Of a stretch of DNA of 64,000 bases, positions 62,152 through 64,000 are shown in pieces. Origin of the DNA: Mucilaginibacter arboris (GTDB lineage: Bacteria > Bacteroidota > Bacteroidia > Sphingobacteriales > Sphingobacteriaceae); the NCBI RefSeq assembly GCF_009754915.1, contig NZ_WPIK01000008.1, positions 124,001 through 188,000 of the forward strand. Reading direction: 5' to 3'. The notes under the pieces are model-generated. The model was not told where the DNA came from. It saw only the letters and a program-made list of their open reading frames with translations, and made no database searches. Position numbers and translations under genes: made by a program. Position 1 is the stretch's first letter. The number at the start of each line of letters is the position of its first letter.

Positions 62152-63126
62152 TTACTCTGCCTTAGTTACAACCATTCTTTCTGTTGGGTGATTAACTGCT
62201 TTAACAGTTCTCAAATACTGGTAAATTGCTTTTAAATCTGTTGTATCCATTCCGGCAAACCTGGTCCAGGGCATTGGTGTTTTCATCTCACCTGCGCCTA
62301 CCCGGCGAGGAGGATGTGTAGCAGGGTCATACGATTTAAATTTGCTTACAAATTGCTGTTCGGTCCAGTTACCAATTCCTGTTGTTTTATCAGGCGTAAT
62401 ATTAGCAGATTGGATAGTTACATCCGGAAATTGAAATTTCATTCCGCCGGCATAAGTCATTCCTTCAATTTGTTTACCTTTTTCCTGTGGCGTGTGGCAG
62501 TCAGTACAAGCGGCAGCAGTTATCAGGTAACGGCCGTAAGCTACTGTATCTGTTTTGGCAGGTTTGGTAGTAAAACTTGCTTTCTGCGGAATAGTGTTGA
62601 TGATTAAGCTCATCGGAAAATCACTTTTGGAAGCAGGCTGTTCGCTATCAATTGGTTTAAGTGTCCGGATGTACGCAATCACATCATAAATATCTTCCCG
62701 GTCGATCTTTCCATAAGCCAAGTAGGGCATTACCGGGAAAAGTGCTTTACCGTATTTGTTAACACCGGTAGTTAACGTTCTGAAAATTTCACCATCTGTC
62801 CAACTACTTAAATGTTTTGGGGTAATATTAGGTGAAATATATTCACCGGGAAAACCAAACTGATGGTCAAATCTTTCTCCGCCTTTACCTTCTGTGCCCG
62901 GTATTACTGGCGCAGCATATAAATCAATATTTCGTGTAGAATGGCAATCCGTACAAAGCATTACATGATTTGTCAGGTATTTGCCCCGCTCGATCCGTTC
63001 AGGTGTTGCGGTAATTTTAAGATCGGAAACAGGCTCTGCATATGGTAATGCAAATTTTAAATAACTAAAACCTGCTATGCCGGCAACAACCAAAAATAGC
63101 AGTAAAAAAAGAAGGAACTTTTTCAT
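62152..63126 (-). CDS. Di-heme cytochrome c-type protein
   Basis: The 324-residue protein has an N-terminal membrane or signal segment (FLLFLLLFLVVAGIAGFSYL) and two CxxCH heme-binding motifs: CTDCHSTRN near residue 58 and CTDCHTPQEKG near 210. Axial Met candidates are FPVMPYLAYG near 132 and MPWTRFAGM near 285. Its two tandem cytochrome c domains would carry electrons in the periplasm. The partner oxidase or dehydrogenase is not in this window. It is convergent with mqnA. Confidence 0.92.
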   Translation of the reverse strand: MKKFLLFLLLFLVVAGIAGFSYLKFALPYAEPVSDLKITATPERIERGKYLTNHVMLCTDCHSTRNIDLYAAPVIPGTEGKGGERFDHQFGFPGEYISPNITPKHLSSWTDGEIFRTLTTGVNKYGKALFPVMPYLAYGKIDREDIYDVIAYIRTLKPIDSEQPASKSDFPMSLIINTIPQKASFTTKPAKTDTVAYGRYLITAAACTDCHTPQEKGKQIEGMTYAGGMKFQFPDVTIQSANITPDKTTGIGNWTEQQFVSKFKSYDPATHPPRRVGAGEMKTPMPWTRFAGMDTTDLKAIYQYLRTVKAVNHPTERMVVTKAE

Positions 63127-63313
63127 AAAGCAATAAGGTTTAAGGTTATACTAAAATAAATAATTACAAATAAAAGCGCAAAAAATATTTTAAATAATAT
63201 TATAAAATTTAAACTATAAGTAGTGGTAACAGAAAATGGATTTTTACAAGTAAGATTATTGCCGAATTAAAGAACCCTGTAAGCTTAAATCAGTATAAGT
63301 AAGATAAAACTAA

Positions 63314-63820
63314 ATGATGTTTTATAAAGGAGTTACTATCGGATTAGATTTTGACGGAACTGTGGTTACACACGAATTTCCGAAAATTGGTAAAGATATA
63401 CCATATTGCATTGAAACATTAAAACGGGTTACTAACGAGGGTGGAAAAATTGTTTTAATTACGATGAGAACTGGAAAGCGTTTAGCTGAAGCGGTAGCTT
63501 ACTTAAACTGTCATGATATTCCGCTATTTGGTGTAAACAGTAATCCGAGGCAGTACTTACATTCTAAATCTCCTAAAATTTATGCAAATATTTATATTGA
63601 TGATGCCGCTTTGGGTTGCCCATTAATGAACAGTGAGTTGAGCAGCAGGGCATACGTTGATTGGGAACAAGTGCAAAAATATCTTTTTCCAAAAGTTGGA
63701 GAAGAAATGATTAAAAGTACTTTAATGGAAGCACCAGTATATGATACAGTGGTTGATATGCATCCAAATAAGTTTGTTAATTTTTTTACGAATATGTTTT
63801 CTAAGTTTGATTTTTCTTAA
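63314..63820 (+). CDS. HAD-like hydrolase (BT0820-like)
   Basis: The 168-residue protein begins with TIGLDFDGTVVTHEFPKIG, the HAD nucleophile motif DFDGT. The second motif IVLITMRTGKR lies near residue 50 and the acidic motif YIDDAALGCPL near 95. It belongs to small HAD proteins without a cap domain, seen in Bacteroides (BT0820), with nucleotide or sugar phosphatase activity. The last 45 residues form an extra helical tail. It is alone on its strand, after a 187-base A/T-rich gap. Confidence 0.82.
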   Translation: MMFYKGVTIGLDFDGTVVTHEFPKIGKDIPYCIETLKRVTNEGGKIVLITMRTGKRLAEAVAYLNCHDIPLFGVNSNPRQYLHSKSPKIYANIYIDDAALGCPLMNSELSSRAYVDWEQVQKYLFPKVGEEMIKSTLMEAPVYDTVVDMHPNKFVNFFTNMFSKFDFS

Positions 63821-63887
63821 TTAAATCCGGATGAAGTTGTCTAAACAAAAAAACTTATAGGAAACCGGAAGCTTTTTTTATGCCGGT

Positions 63888-63898
63888 AAAAGAAGTAT
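63888..63898 (+). repeat. Dispersed core repeat (GA-T form)
   Basis: Exact AAAAGAAGTAT preceded by AAGCTTTTTTTATGCCGGT, a full extended motif, between the HAD gene and the last partial gene. Confidence 0.95.
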
Positions 63899-63925
63899 GT
63901 TTAGCAAACCAAAGAGGAAGCTGTT

Positions 63926-64000
63926 ATGAAAATTTTATCACTCATACTGTTTTTACTGCCTGTATTTTGCTTTGCCCAAAGGCCTCCGGATGGTAGTTTC
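63926..64000 (+). CDS. Start of a secreted protein gene, partial
   Basis: ATG 63926 opens a signal peptide (MKILSLILFLLPVFCFAQ) followed by RPPDGSF before the window ends. The product is unknown. The signal peptide contains an exact core repeat (63944-63954, AC-T form), read ILFLL. Confidence 0.7.
   Translation, partial: MKILSLILFLLPVFCFAQRPPDGSF

Overview
The window comes from a Bacteroidota chromosome, most likely a Sphingobacteriales-type soil or water bacterium (Pedobacter or Mucilaginibacter-like; this placement is inference). The evidence is the short primary sigma factor, TAnnTTTG-type -7 promoter elements, near-absence of Shine-Dalgarno sequences, a Bacteroidota-type LptD, TlpA/DUF4369 lipoproteins, the futalosine menaquinone route and an S-box riboswitch in front of met genes. 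Almost everything is chromosomal core. No rRNA, tRNA, CRISPR array, prophage or intact insertion sequence was seen.

Layout: 1-2391 ChaN-like protein, rpmH-rnpA-yidD-tsaB; 2447-6991 unknown anchored protein, DUF423 protein, priA; 7028-7694 PIN-type toxin-antitoxin pair; 7850-11748 sugar-related and secreted proteins and an MBL hydrolase; 11823-15992 comEC and a helix-hairpin-helix/beta-barrel protein; 16102-18370 phosphoesterase, diacylglycerol-kinase-like protein and MerR regulator; 18437-18714 fold-back element; 18863-21838 alaS with an unusual insertion; 22707-28156 desaturase, gatB, thioredoxin-like lipoprotein, response regulator, RluA; 28487-34927 rpoD, rpe, serC-serA, beta-CASP nuclease; 34999-40412 MsbA-like ABC exporter, SAM hydrolase, phoH, purC; 40468-49090 STAS, rnz, MCE, amidase, lptD, cinA, E2 acyltransferase; 49178-53824 TMEM175 channel, small lipoprotein, winged-helix-like protein, glycan cluster; 53997-59191 methionine genes under a SAM riboswitch; 59408-63820 menaquinone genes, di-heme cytochrome c, HAD-like protein.

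The most striking signal is not a gene. A short non-palindromic sequence, AAAARMAGYAT (RM = GA or AC), occurs 48 times by my reading (25 on +, 23 on -), about once per 1.3 kb, where composition predicts fewer than one. It is usually followed at a fixed distance by an A/T tract. It sits between genes, overlaps stop and start codons, forms inverted pairs that look like terminators, and also lies inside conserved genes in different reading frames. Density, orientation balance, terminator pairs and the downstream A/T tract all match the DNA uptake sequences of Pasteurellaceae and Neisseriaceae. To my knowledge no such system is described in Bacteroidota. The same window carries comEC directly behind a secreted helix-hairpin-helix/beta-barrel protein, a plausible outer-membrane partner. 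The uptake interpretation is inference; the repeat itself is directly visible.
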